DNA from: Piezodorus guildinii
Taxonomy: Eukaryota; Arthropoda; Insecta; Hemiptera; Pentatomidae
Assembly: GCA_023052935.1 (NCBI GenBank)
Contig: CM041292.1
Span: 169,239,900-169,303,899 of the forward strand
Direction of reading: 5' to 3'
DNA: 64,000 nt
The position numbers and the translations under genes were made by a program. Within the stretch, counting starts at the first letter, position 1, and each line of letters opens with the position of its first letter. This document shows, one piece after another, positions 1 through 11,543 of the stretch. Under the pieces are notes generated by a model. The model made no database searches, was not told the DNA's origin, and saw only the letters and a list, made by a program, of their open reading frames with translations.

Positions 1-1035
1 GCTTTGGGTCTGGCTCAAATAAATAAAGGTCTCATTAAAGCTATAAAGAGTCTATATATAGGGGCTCGATCAAGAGTGAAAATAGGAAGAAAATATACTG
101 AACCATTCCTGGTCACTAAAGGTCTAAAGCAAGGATGTTGCCTCTCTCCAACACTTTTTAATATTTACATAGAACAAACCCTAAGATTGTGGAAACAAAA
201 GTGTCGAGGAATGGGTGTGGAGGTTGGTGATGACACACTTTTCAGCCTTCAGTTCGCAGACGATCAGGTTGTCCTAGCTTCGGAAGATTGTGATCTTGAA
301 TATATGCTGAGGAAATTGAATGAAGCATACTCTGAGTGGGGTCTAGAGATCAGCAGAGAAAAAACAGAGTATATGCCATGCAACTCACCAGTCTCGACCA
401 TCTGTGTGGAGGATTGGACGATCCCACAGAGCAACGCCTTTAAATATCTTGGGGTAACCATGGATCAGTCCGGAACGATGACCAAAGATATTGAAAATAA
501 GATTGCAAATGGTAGAAAAATAGTAGAAATCTTGAATGGAGATCTGTGGAGCAGACAGGTGTCGCTTCTTACGAAAAAAAAGATTTACCATACCTTCCTC
601 CTAGGGACCACTTTATATGGCGCTGAAACATGGACAGTGCTAAAATCGGCTGAAAGAAGATTGTTGGCTCTGGAGATGGACTTTTGGAGAAGAGCCTGCG
701 GCATATCCAGGATGCAAAGAATCCCTAATGCGGAAATAAGAAAAAAAGTAGGGGCTGAGCTAAATATCTTAAATGAAATATCAAAGAAGAGACTCATGTG
801 GTATGGCCATGTCATGAGGATGGGAGGGACGCGGTGGCCACATAAAATGATAAAGTACTCCCCGCAGAAGAGGCGAAGACGAGGAAGACCCCGCAAAACG
901 TGGATAGAGAGTGTGAGGGAGGACATGGCGGCCAGAGGCTTGACGGAGGACTGCAGGGACAGGGAGCACTGGCGTTCTGAAATAATAAGTTTCGGGATGT
1001 GACATAAGTTGCAGAATCCGAAGAAAAAAAAAAAA
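1..1035 (+). mobile_element. 3' end of an RTE/L1-type non-LTR retrotransposon (RT ORF open to the window edge)
   Basis: The reading frame is open from base 1 and stops at 1000-1002, so the start lies outside the window. The protein is the C-terminal half of an APE-type endonuclease/reverse transcriptase. Motif GLKQGCCLSPTLF lies at about residues 40-52 and the catalytic FADD at 84-87. A thumb and a basic C-terminal tail follow, with KRRRRGRPRKTW near residue 290. The catalytic Asp pair is intact and there is no internal stop, so this is a young copy. A 3' UTR of only about 20 bases leads to an A-run ending near 1035, the usual poly(A) end of a target-primed insertion. The enzyme would copy its own mRNA into nicked chromosomal DNA. 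Clade assignment (RTE versus L1-like) is by resemblance only; the element class is certain. Confidence 0.9.
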
Positions 1036-1410
1036 AGTTGGCACATCTTACATAATTCACATGATGTCTTAAAACTTGTGATGTTTTAGAAACCTACAAA
1101 TCTGATACGAATACAGTTTTACGAAGGTAGAACAATACTAAAAATAATTTTTCTTGAAAATTTTTGATGGTCAAACATAGCGTCATCTGGACCACGGAAA
1201 AGATCGATTGAAAAAATTCATTCAACGATTCTTGAATAGTTTGTGATAGTAAATTCAAAAACTAGAACTACAGAGCTTTCGAATAATAACTTATAAAACC
1301 TTAATCTTAAAGAATGATATTATTTTTCTTGAAATTTCTATTCAAATCCATTTGTTTTAATAATATATGCTAGTAGCACCAATACGGCTTGTTCTATATT
1401 TTATAGGTCA
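1036..1410. other. AT-rich intergenic or intronic DNA without recognised features
   Basis: No reading frame, RNA motif or repeat seen elsewhere in the window was recognised here. It separates the RT element from foldback repeat F1. Confidence 0.4.
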
Positions 1411-3180
1411 TTTTACTTTCACTTACTATATATAGTAAAGGGAAGTATTGCGATCGTGAATATTTTCGAATTCCGGTTTTCAACGGAAATACACGTTTTA
1501 GGGTTCCCTGAGTCCAAATAATCAAGTCCCGCAAAAAGGTCTGTGTGTCTGTGTGGTAACTCCCGGGCGGAAACGTTAAGTCCTATGAAACTGAAATTTC
1601 ATATTTAATACAACTATATGCCCGAGACATGACAAAACTTTTTCATCAAAATGAGCTTACCAGAAGAGGCACTTCATATCACGCATTTTGCACCTTTTTT
1701 CGATTTTCTCGAAAACGGTTGCGACGATTCTGATTAAACTCGCTATATTGATGTAAAATTTAATGGGCTTTAATATTATGTAGGTTTTATTCTGATTAAC
1801 ATGGTCTGACAGGGCTTAAATGCCGATATTTTAAATTTTCTTCCTCTAAAGTACCTTTATTTTTGTAGATTCAATAAAAATAACTATATTATCTTGTTAA
1901 CGCTGATGAAAAACAGGTAAATATATAAATTGAATAAATTCGATACCCACCTAAAGAAGAAAAGAGAAAAAAGTTTTTTTTTTTTTTTGCAATTTTTTGT
2001 TTTTGAACATAAGAGCTGTAATATACATGTATGATGTACCGTTGGAAAGCTTAAGATTTTAGAAAAAATATTATCTTATACTCAAGCTTTTAAAAGTTAA
2101 TAGAGAGTGATGAAAAGAAGATATAACTAACTGATTATTTTAGATAATGATATAATAGATTTTTAATAATACATATGTTTCTATATAAATTTAATTTAAT
2201 TAATTATTTAATAGTTTCACGTATTTTTATCTCTAACTGTATTTGAAAATTCTTTCATTGTTTTTAAAAATGGAGGTAAGTGAATGTCGTGTGTTGCCCG
2301 CACCAGATTTTTACGATTTTATTAGATTTTTTAAATTTTATTAGAAAAGGGGGTTGGATTTTGAATAAACTCGGTATATCGATGTAAAATTTAATGGGCT
2401 TTGATTTTATATAGGTTTCATTCTGATTGCAATAAATGCAATTTGATGGGCTTAAATGCAGTTTTGTGGATTTCATAAAATTAAGCATATCATCTTATGC
2501 ATATTAAGAAACGGCTAAATATACTGGGTGAAATAATTTGATAACGAAGTTTAGTAGAAAAGAGCAAACAAATATATTATACATCTAAATTATTACTCAT
2601 ATATTCAAAATCAAAAAAATTGTATTAAAAAATATTTGTACTCTTTTCTCCTTTAGTTGATTATCAAATTCGTTCAGTTTGTACATTTAGCCGTATTTTA
2701 GCAATGCTAGGTACTTTAGAGAAATAAATTTAAAATATCGACATTTAAGCCCTATCAGACTATTTCAATTAGAATGAAACTTACATAATATTAAAGCCTA
2801 TTATACTTTACATCGACATAGAGTGTTTAATCAAAACCTTTATAGCTGTTTTTTTTTTTTTAGAAAAATCGTATAAAGGTGCAAAATGCATGTTATAAAG
2901 TAGCACTTCCGGTCAGATGATATCAGCAAAAAAGATGTTTGTGACGTCTCAGGCGTATAATTTTCTTAAATATGAAATTTTAGTTTTGTACATCGTTTTT
3001 TTTTTGCGCTAGATACACATAAACACTCACACACAGATCTTTTTCCGGGACTTGGTTATTTGAACACAGGCTACCTTAAAACGTGTATTTCTGTTGAAAA
3101 CTGGTATTCGAAAATTTTCACAACCGCAATACTTTCCCTTACTATATATTTTATGTATATAGGTAAGTGAAAGTAAAAAC
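1411..3180. repeat. Foldback/inverted-repeat element F1, most complete copy
   Basis: The left arm (about 1411-2000) and right arm (about 2600-3178) are diverged reverse complements. Both ends carry a TTACTTTCACTTAC-type terminus followed by a TATATATAGTAAG palindrome. Matching blocks include the AACGGAAATACACG-type stretch (about 1480 and 3085), the TTTGCACC block (1690 and 2880) and GGGCTTAAATG (1812 and 2740, reversed). The middle (about 2010-2560) holds sequence that recurs on its own elsewhere. There is no coding capacity, so this looks like a non-autonomous DNA element of the foldback or long-TIR type. Related pieces lie at 18648-18745, 29712-29850, 34330-34480, 35884-37650, 57750-58220 and 59926-61697. 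Confidence 0.65.
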
Positions 3181-3927
3181 TTGTAATCTTTTTTTTTTTT
3201 TTTTCAAATTTAATATTTAGGCCGAAACGTTTGCAAGTTCCTTAATTGAAGTGTTTATTTGACTGCACTCCCAACCAACTTCTCCTTGATACTCGACCTA
3301 GCTATATCAATTAGTAAGTGATAACAAAACGGTGGAGGGGCGATATGGGATAGAGGCTATAAATAAGACTGAGAAATTTAGAGGATCCTCTGAGGACGGG
3401 CGGGAAGACGTTGTGAATTTAAGACGGAGGCGTGATATAGGGGTCTGCCTCTTAGGATACATGTTTCCTCAACCTGCTTCCTACTCCTCTACCATCAGTT
3501 ACAATATACCCCCATTAGCTTATATATTATCCAGTACAAATTACCTTAATACAACAAATGTATCAAAAGTCACGACGGTAAATCAAATAACAAAGATGTA
3601 ACAGATTAAATTTATTCCACAGAGAAATCAAAGTGGATAATCATACATATAATGCAACCAATCACTTCGATTACAGAAAGTGGTCGTTGGGACAGGAATA
3701 TTTTACAAATAAAAAAAAAAATCTGTTGCGCGCAACACATGACTTTAATTACTTCCGTTGATAAAATCAATTTGAGAATTTTTAAATAAATTTAAATCGT
3801 TAAAGAATTAATTAAATTGAATTTAAATAGAAAAATTTGCTATATTAAATAATCTGTTACTTTCATCACACTCCATTTACCTTTACTATAACATGTATTA
3901 GACAATATTTGTTCTAAATTGTTTAGC
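3181..3927. other. AT-rich DNA; F1-like fragment near 3711-3800
   Basis: A moderately GC-richer stretch (3240-3540) has a 89-codon open frame at 3332 that resembles nothing and has biased composition, so it is not called. Bases 3711-3800 repeat the CGCAACACATGAC-type block that forms one inner end of F1 (compare 59930). A CCGAAACG motif at about 3221 resembles the 3' half of the hammerhead-like motifs described at 6131 and 63617, but its CTGANGA half is absent. Confidence 0.35.
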
Positions 3928-4085
3928 TATCCATTCTACAAACTTGGATAGGCCTAACGTTTTGCCTATCCAAGTTTAATCAGGATAGGGGTCTTTAACG
4001 ACTAAATGGAATCGCACATGCTCGGAACCACCGTTTAAAGTTTCCTCCGAAGCACGCTATCAGCAAGGATAATACAAAGGTTTTA
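3928..4085 (-). repeat. Diverged SINE-B body fragment containing a perfect 14-bp hairpin
   Basis: It aligns loosely with the body of SINE-B (compare 41890-41995): the TATCCAAGTTT block, the GGATAGGGGTCTTT block and the CTCCGAAG block appear in the same order. The tRNA-like head is missing. Bases 3940-3953 and 3964-3977 are perfect reverse complements with a 10-base loop, probably from a local inverted duplication of the TATCCAAG block. Confidence 0.5.
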
Positions 4086-5460
4086 CTGTTTTAGAAAGTG
4101 AATAATAAAAAATACCAAATAGATATAATATTTGATATTTTTTTCATCATTAGAGTTGAATATTTGCTATTATTGAGAAAATGGTGATTTTTATTCTAAC
4201 TTACTTTTGCAAGAAATATACCCTTGATTGTTTTTTTTTTTTTAAAGTTAATTATTGATCATTTCTTGTAATCATAAATTTCATTTTTTTTTTAGTCCAA
4301 ATGTAGTTAGACATTGTTTCAGCAATTTGTAATATGAGTCCTATTAGTATTTCAATCTCAAGTCATTAACAATTTTTATTATAATTATTTCTAATTAGCC
4401 AACATTATACTAGATCACGTTTTTCTCATTTAGGGTATAATAGGTCGGTGAGCTATAAAATAACGCGCTTTCTTGCCCTTTTAAGAGTACGCAGATAAAA
4501 GTATTAAGACTATTTTAGAAAGCTACTTTATTATTGAACTAGTGGTGTTCTACCCTCTTACTTTGGCATGGAAAATACCCTGATAACTTAACTGAAAATA
4601 CGATTCCATCGTTTTTAAGACATAGCCAATAAGTTTATTTTAACGTAATTTATTTATTGTTTGTCTTTCCTCACCTGCAATATTACTTTGAGCCTTCGTG
4701 AGCTTTTCCGTAGTTCGTTTCTTGCTGTTCTATAAATCATGAGGGTGAATCGTAAATAGAAACTTGTTCACATTCATCAGGAGCCTTGATGGAAAATCCT
4801 GTCGTGCAAAGCAGATTTCTTTTTCTTTCCCCTTCTTTTCTTTTTCCCTTCCCCGTTCTCTTTTCTTATCTGGACGATATTTTATTACTGTTAGGAGGGG
4901 AGAGCTAAATCATTTATTTCCCGCTATATTTGCTATTCGGTGTACTCAATCTACTGCTCAGTTATTTTCTGAATTTTATATTATTTCTACCATTTTATTA
5001 TAATTAATTTACATTTTATTAAATATAAAATGCATATAAATCTACAATTTGACATAAGGATTCCCATAAGGAGTATGTAGCACAAGTTATGCGAAATAGA
5101 CTCTAGGACAGGTTCTTTGGAACTTGATATTTTAACATATTTAAATTCTAATTATTTAGTTTTATCTGAATTTTCTATTTTCCCTTATCTAATGAACTCT
5201 CAAGTCTTTAAAAACGCCATATTATATTTTCCAAAGGTACTAATTAGCCGTTTAGTTACATTCTTTATATATATATGTATGAATTTATTTATTTTCTATT
5301 TTATGTAATTTGACTATTATTATTATTTTCTTATTATTATTATTATTAATGTGGTCTCATATCACTGTTACTATTGTTCATTTTGTAACAAATTGTTAGT
5401 TTTATTAATATAGTTAAAAAAAAAGAAGATTTTATTACAACAAGAGTCAAATAAGTCTAA
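4086..5460. other. AT-rich unique DNA; no gene recognised
   Basis: It has T-runs, a pyrimidine-rich tract (4815-4870) and ATT triplet stretches (5310-5350). Short open frames at 4764 and 5117 are low-complexity and match nothing recognised. Confidence 0.35.
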
Positions 5461-5477
5461 TCTTTCTCTCTATGTAA

Positions 5478-6062
5478 AATGGTACCGCCATTTTGGTTTC
5501 CGCTAACTCCTTCTAAAACACCGGACGGCTTTTGATACGGTTTTAACCATCATTAAGGGCATTCTTTCCTGAAGGTTCATTAGTACAATACATTGCAATT
5601 TAGCTTTTACTTAAACTGAAAACAAAAAAATTCTGTAACCAAGTTGTCAAAAAACTATTTCTGAACTATAAGTAGTAATATTGATGTATGATATATCATT
5701 TAGAAAAGTTAATATGTAATAAAACAAAATCGAACGGGTTAATATAAAGTTGTTGTAAGCCCGTAAACTTATGAACTCTATCGCTATACTTATAAAATGA
5801 CAACGCGATTTTAGTTTCCAATAACTTTTTCTAAACCACAACTAGGATTTTAAAACAGTTTTTACCATCTCTAAGGACATTCTTTCCGAACGGTTTATAA
5901 GTAAAATACATTGCAATTTAGCTTTTCTTAAAATGAGAAAAATATATTTTCTGTGACCAAATCTTTAAAAAAATCATTTCTGAAATATAAGCAGTAGCAT
6001 AGGCGTATAGTACTCCGTTGGAAAGGGCAAGCATTTAGAAAAGTTAATATGCAATAAAAGAA
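5478..6062 (+). repeat. P2 interspersed repeat, two tandem diverged copies (offset about 318 bp)
   Basis: The units 5478-5725 and 5798-6060 share the TTTTGGTTTCC/TTTTAGTTTCC start, the ACATTCTTTCC-type block, CATTGCAATTTAGCTTTT (5591 and 5909), the TTTCTGAAATATAAG block and an AAAGTTAATATG(C)AATAAAA end. A third copy is at 18831-19085. Reverse-oriented parts occur at about 28680-28870, 33345-33545 and 63090-63330. There is no ORF. Function unknown; probably a non-autonomous mobile element or satellite-derived unit. Confidence 0.65.
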
Positions 6063-6084
6063 ATTGTACACGTATAACAAACCA

Positions 6085-6345
6085 ATCAATGATAGGTGGA
6101 ATAGTCAGGAATCAGTCATTTTTTGAAAGTTTTTAATTTTGCCAAGGTTTCGGCTCAAGCTTGTGAGCCATCATCAGGGCATTACTAAGCCATGTCCAAG
6201 CATAAACTCATCCAAGTAGAGTGAATTATATTGAGGATGTATAGTCGACTGTAGAAACTATGATAGGTGGAATAGTCAGGAATCACTCATTTTTTGAAAA
6301 GTTTATCAGTTTATGCTTGGACATGGCTCAGTAATGTCCTAAGTA
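6085..6345 (-). repeat. Short repeat with hammerhead-like motif and 172-bp direct repeats
   Basis: A block of about 40 bases starting ATGATAGGTGGAATAGTCAG occurs at about 6089 and again at 6260, 172 bp apart. Between them, on the minus strand, is CTGATGA (6177-6171), then a GGCTC/GAGCC stem, then GAAA (6151-6148). The upstream part, TTATGCTTGGACATGGCT, is repeated in the opposite direction at 6309-6335 and breaks off just before CTGATGA. This combination is typical of remnants of retroelements that carry hammerhead ribozymes, but no RT is present here. Confidence 0.5.
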
Positions 6346-6465
6346 ATGAGAGATTTTCGCGCTTCCTGTAAAAGTTCCTAGAATGGATACTTTTGAAACT
6401 CAACGTCGCAATTGAAACGTTGATTTCTAAAAGGTACAATATCCATTTTACAGGAAACGCAAAAA
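6346..6465. repeat. Imperfect inverted repeat (hairpin) of about 35-bp arms
   Basis: The segment starting AGATTTTCGCGCTTCCTGTAAAA at about 6350 is the imperfect reverse complement of the segment ending about 6462 (TTTTACAGGAAACGCAAAAATC). The loop is about 50 bases. Probably a small foldback remnant. Confidence 0.5.
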
Positions 6466-8518
6466 TCTGTTATTTATTTATTATTGGAACAATTTACTTG
6501 ATTCCTTTTTATTTTATTTTTTATTAAAATCTAAAGTGGATTTTTACTGTTTCAACAACTATATTTTCCACCTTATTGCACGTTTCATATGCCTTTTTTA
6601 CAAATCAGATCTAGTACTTTCTAGAATGATATGTGGATGTAGTATTTTTGAAATAAATATATAATTTTTTTCTATCTTTGGAGTTCTTTTGATCCAGACT
6701 CCTAGTTCTTATGCCCTTACTTCCTCATCTTCATTTTTCGGGGTCTTTCACGCCTTGGTATCATGTGCTGCCCGCATTCCAGCAGTATGATTGGGCAGCT
6801 TGTCTCGTCTATCCCTAAGGCATGACTGTAAAAAATCAGTCTTTTCTTTATAATTTTATAATCCTTATATTCATTTGTATTAGTTTAAATGTTTTTTCTG
6901 AACTAAAATTATTCTAAACTATCGCAGAACCCAAAGCTTTAGTTAATAATCAAGAATTTTCCTATGTGTGAGATAAACAGAAACGGGCGGGAGGAGAAAA
7001 GAAAGGACATTATTTAGCGTGTGACTGGGAGATGGGAGGGAAATCAGGTGCACTTAGGGATGCCGCACAGCCGCCCGAGTTATAAAATTTAAAAGAGGCC
7101 CTATAAGAAGGGCAGAAGGTCGCTGATAGGAATGTAAAATGCCCTGTACACGCTCTTTCTCGTGTAGCCGCCCTTTTTGCTACAGTTTTTTTTTTCTTTT
7201 TTTTATTCTGATACATCCCTCGACCTTTTCCGATATTCTGGCACTGCAGAACTACACAAGTAGGTACGGATTAAGAACTGTTGCTTAAAACAAATTCCGC
7301 TAGATAAAATAAAATTCTGTTTTGAATGTGATTATGTAATGTCACTCGTACATCATAAAAATTCAAAAACCAATTACTATGTTCGTTGGCATATAGGATA
7401 ATCAAGTGATTCAATTAGAATATACATTTATTTATCAAATATCAATTATTATTACACATAAAAACATGGTACAGTGAAGGCATTGTTTTTATTGAGAATA
7501 CTGAGGTTCTATTTACCACATAATATAACATTAATGTACCTTAAGACATATCTGCATAATTTCTTTAAAGGCTTGACCCCCGACCTCTTCCGTCCGCGGC
7601 TTGACTTCCGCTTCTCTTGCCGTCCGGGCTCAGACTCCCCAGGTAAAGGGCTATCTCTCCCAAGCAGTGGAGGGGTGCAGTTTTTTGCATAGGCCTTCTA
7701 AGAACCATCCCTGCTTGTCACCCGGAAACTGCTCTATTTTATACAATTCAAAAATATTCCTTCACCTTCCAATATTCTGGATACATAGCACAATACTTCT
7801 TTACCAAGACTTTCGTTTCCTCTTTCATAATTTCTGCAGTGTGCAATAAAAAATCTGTGAGCCAAAACTAACAACATTCATTTCTCCCCTATTAAAAAAA
7901 ATTCTAGAAACCTAGTTGCTTTATTTATTTTAGTTCTTTAGGTCAATTGACACCGTCCTTTATTTTCCACTAGTGCTAAGCGTGTAAGAGGTGAACTTTC
8001 AAAAATGCTCGAAACATTTTTAGCTTTGGACCTTTCCAAAAATTGAAACCAATAATGTTTACATGTTTCAAACTTCAATAATCTCGCATATTCCCATAAA
8101 AGTAGAAAGGGGTCACATGACTCCGTGCCGCACTGAGACTAAAATTTCGATCTCTAGTTCGGGACTGGGTCAAAGGACGGGGCTGGTTATTCTTTTGGAA
8201 AAATGATCGAAAATGATAAGTCACTCAATGATCATTGGAGGAGAGCCTCTTTCTTTTAAATTTTCTAAAGTACTAAAAAGGTTATGTTTAGGGGATGTCA
8301 GGAAGACCTCAGAAAAAAAAAAATTACTGTTTCTAAAATATAAAAATAATTAATTTTATGAAGTAAAAAGTGTTTTGTTTACAAAAGAAAAAATGTATTA
8401 ATGGCTACAACAACTCCCATCAGCTGCGGTGGTATAATTCCCTAAACCTATGGAGTGTTTACAACAAAAAGTTGCTTTACTTGTATAATACTATCGTGAA
8501 AACTAACTATATATACGT
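6466..8518. other. Non-coding DNA with two GC-richer islands (about 6960-7180 and 7565-7740)
   Basis: The two islands stand out from the AT-rich surroundings. They carry no splice-bounded open frame that looks like a protein, and the local ORFs (7010, 7474, 7601) have low-complexity or biased composition. They could be conserved intronic regulatory DNA, or decayed repeats. A long poly-T/poly-A stretch lies at 7186-7203. Confidence 0.3.
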
Positions 8519-9299
8519 TTGGGACTGGGCTTAGAACTTCCTTCAGAGTTCCTGAGCCAGCATCGAAAAATGCCGTTTAATGAAAATTTTTGGGATACTT
8601 TATGCAAAGCATTTATCATGGTAAAGCAAAAAATACACGTAAGTCAACTCAAAACCGGTGGATTACAAAATGGCGGCCATTCAAAAAAGGAAATCGCTCG
8701 TTTCCAACATAATTATAGTTACTATCATGGAAACAGCCCATCCTATGAAGATAATCGTATGAAAGTAAATCATCAAGTATTAATTAAGCTTTCATTTTAG
8801 TGGTAAAAGATATTTGTATGTCTTATATTCAACGATGTAGAGGTATTAAAAAAAAAAATGCGGAAAACGAGATATCACTCTGTTTTAACTTTATTGTGGC
8901 TAATATCATGGAAACGGCTCATCCTATGAGGATAATAGACAATTAAATCACCTTCAATTTGAGTTTGCAAAACTCGTCTGTATGGCTAATAGTTATCTAA
9001 ATATGACTCTTTCAAAGTAACGGAAACCGAGAAACTTTCTATTTATGTAATTCATTTGGTTGATATCATGAAAACCGCATAAAATTAGTTTTAATTTGAG
9101 TAGTAATTGAAATCCGTAGGCCTAATAATCACTGACATAATGTCAGTGTAATGGTTACACTGGTCAGAATTTCTATCCCTAAAGTATTTTCTTTTCAGCG
9201 GCTTCCCACCGACCTGTTGTTGTTGGTTTGGGTTTGGAGGCGTCATCAACGCCTTTGCTTCGTTTTTTTTATTTTATTTAACTTATATATATAATGAAA

Positions 9300-9380
<81 letters not shown>

Positions 9381-9735
9381 ATATATATATATATATATAT
9401 ATACCATATATATATATATATATGGTTAGTCACACACGATCAAAAGTAACGCCCACAGGTGGACGCCCACCGACCTGTGAATGGCAGACTAGCGACGTTT
9501 GAATCGTATTTTCGCCTAGTATTATGAGTTGAAATAGAAAATCGTGGTAAGATGAGTCAAAATTTCGTCTTTTTAGTCACATTTTGAATGGACGCCATTT
9601 TGTAATCCACCCCTTTTGAGTTTGCAGACGTGTCTTTTTTGCTTGGCGTAAAACTTCCAAAAAATTTTGTTAAATGGGTTGCATTTTTCCGTTGCTGGTT
9701 CAAGGACAATTAGATCCTAGAATTTTTTCTACGTA
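8519..9735. repeat. Inverted-repeat element F3 with three internal tandem sub-repeats
   Basis: The left arm (about 8540-8695) and right arm (about 9585-9720, reversed) share an ATCGAAAAATGC-type block, an AAAATTTTTGG block and a near-identical GGATTACAAAATGGCG block. Inside the left half, a unit carrying TATCATGGAAAC, a CCATCCTATGA-type block and GATAAT recurs at about 8726, 8905 and (weaker) 9064, giving periods of about 180 and 160 bp. The right half contains a broken (TA)n array (9300-9425) and two copies of CCCACCGACCTGT (9207 and 9466). The 93-codon frame at 8519 runs through these repeats and is not a gene. Probably a non-autonomous DNA element. Confidence 0.55.
9294..9425. repeat. Interrupted (TA)n microsatellite
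   Basis: TA dinucleotide arrays are broken by GTTGTAA and CCATA interruptions. The array lies within F3. Confidence 0.95.
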
Positions 9736-11135
9736 CAATATTTTTTTAAGTTTCTTTGTCACCAATTCAACATCCCAAATAACATAGACTTGTTCCAGAC
9801 TTCGCATAGAAGTCCCATGTCCCCGGCAAAAACAAACTTTCTTATCAATTAAATTTCATCCCTGAGAAGTATTAATAACCCTGTTATACTATTAAAAAGA
9901 AGATGGTCTCTGAATTAGCTGACTTAAAAAAAAGTTGAGTGATTAAGGGGTAGTTACTTTAAAGTACATTATCAGACCTCATAATTCTATCAATAAACTC
10001 GTAAATTTTAGTAAAAAAAATATACGGAACTCTTTGAATATTTCATTTAAACATTCAAAGGCATATACCAGGAGATTTATATTTCTTTAGGAAACGAAGG
10101 AAAATGGTATTAAAAGAGATTGCTCTAGATATTTACTTCCCATCACGAACCAAGATATTTTGATAAGATACTTTATGTCACCCAGTATTTTTTTTTTCCT
10201 GATAGTGAAAAATAATGATGGTTCAGATTAGAAAAAGAATTGTTTTTGCAGCTTTATATCCTACCGTACAAGACAGCAAGGGAAATATGACCCTTAGTTT
10301 TAATCTAAAATGGTTCTTTTATAAATTGTCGGCTAAAGATAAACTGATATTGATAAAAAATAACAGTTATTATGCTCTTTTATAGATCAATTGTCAAGAC
10401 AAACTAAGTTATGATATAATATTTAAACCAACTTATTCTTATTTGAAAAAAAAAAATAATGTTTAAAAAGTATTTAGTATTTATCATTGATTTTTATTCG
10501 TAATATTTATACCTGTGTTCTATAAACAATTATTGGAAAGGGTATATTCACTAATATTTTATAAGGGTTTAATATTCGCGTGTGCCTACTAACTATTCTT
10601 AAATAGGTTGTAAGAGTATTGATAAGTTAAATTTAATCGGCCTATTTTGTTCTTCTTTTTCTGATTCAGAACTTTATTTCCTCAACAATAAGATTGTTCT
10701 ATAGATAACCATTAAATGAATGCTTAAAATCCTCAAACAAAGCTCACCCATAATATGGTAATAGTACCGTTCAAAGATATTCTCTGATTCAGTTAGTAAA
10801 GATGAATTTTATTAAACTGGTGTGTTTTGTATTTCGCTTTTTATAGAACCTGTATTTATATCGTTTTTAAAATACATCTTCAATTTCTACTATCTGATTT
10901 TATTATATAACTTGCTGGTCTATAAATAAAAGTTTTCAGAACGGGTCATATTTGTAGAATTAAAATGGAATTAAACAGGGAAGAATAAGGAAAAAGTGGT
11001 TAGATTTCTATGAATGAATATTCCATGTTGATTTTCACTGAACTCTAGTAAATGAGATCCGAAAATTAAAACCTTGGCACCTCACAAAGCCATAATGTAA
11101 TAAAAATGGTATTTCTTTGTCTGTAAATGTAACTT
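9736..11135. other. AT-rich DNA without recognised features
   Basis: No plausible coding exon, RNA gene or repeat shared with the rest of the window was recognised. Confidence 0.4.
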
Positions 11136-11375
11136 CACTTTTATGCTTCTGTAGCCAATCGGACGATGCTACATTGGGATTCCTAAAATTGTATTGGAAT
11201 AAGGATCTTTTACGAGTACCTGACTTCACATCGACTCAAGTCCACCATTTTACGTCCCCTCCAAAAGACGGCATAACCAAGGATTTTATATTCCCATTAA
11301 AACTTTCAACGACCATATTCCGAGACTGAACCGGGGACCTGGGCATAAAAGGCTGTTTTCCTGGCTCATAAACAA
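11136..11375 (-). mobile_element. tRNA-derived SINE-B, minus-strand copy
   Basis: Read on the minus strand, a degenerate tRNA-like head with a box B-like GGTTCAGTC (about 11320-11370) is followed by a body. The body contains an AAGGATCTTTTACGAG-type block, a CGTCC...GACGGCATAA block and a terminal GATGCTAC...ACTTTTATG block. The same body and end occur at 11544-11806 (plus strand) and 41840-42105 (minus). The overlapping open frames at 11035 and 11117 are read through the SINE and are not genes. Confidence 0.7.
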
Positions 11376-11543
11376 CAGATTATTTTTTGTTTAACTACCA
11401 AAAAGTGTAATCAATATTGTTAAGATTATCAATAAGATTATTAACTGTGCCAAACTTATGGGATCACCTGTAGCAGGATGGCAAGTAATTGTTTGCTAAA
11501 TACAAGCTAATTTATTATCTGTTTAGGTAATAAATATATAAAT
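11376..11543. repeat. Spacer between SINE-B copies; its last 60 bases recur at about 50955-51012
   Basis: The TTTGCTAAATACAAGCTAAT block through TATAAATA (about 11486-11543) recurs at 50961-51015. At 50961 it continues without a SINE, so SINE-B inserted into a copy of this unnamed repeat at about 11543. Confidence 0.55.

Noticed and set aside
585..1060. Open frames on the minus strand under the RT ORF (585-1046, 781-1044, 812-1060)
   Set aside because: Antisense shadows of the intact RT coding frame, with F-rich starts produced by the poly(A) tail.
3332..3601. 89-codon frame with moderate GC
   Set aside because: No recognisable domain, no splice context, and composition typical of chance in a locally GC-richer patch.
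7010..7216. 68-codon Lys-run frame
   Set aside because: Starts in a poly-T/poly-A tract, and its composition is not protein-like.
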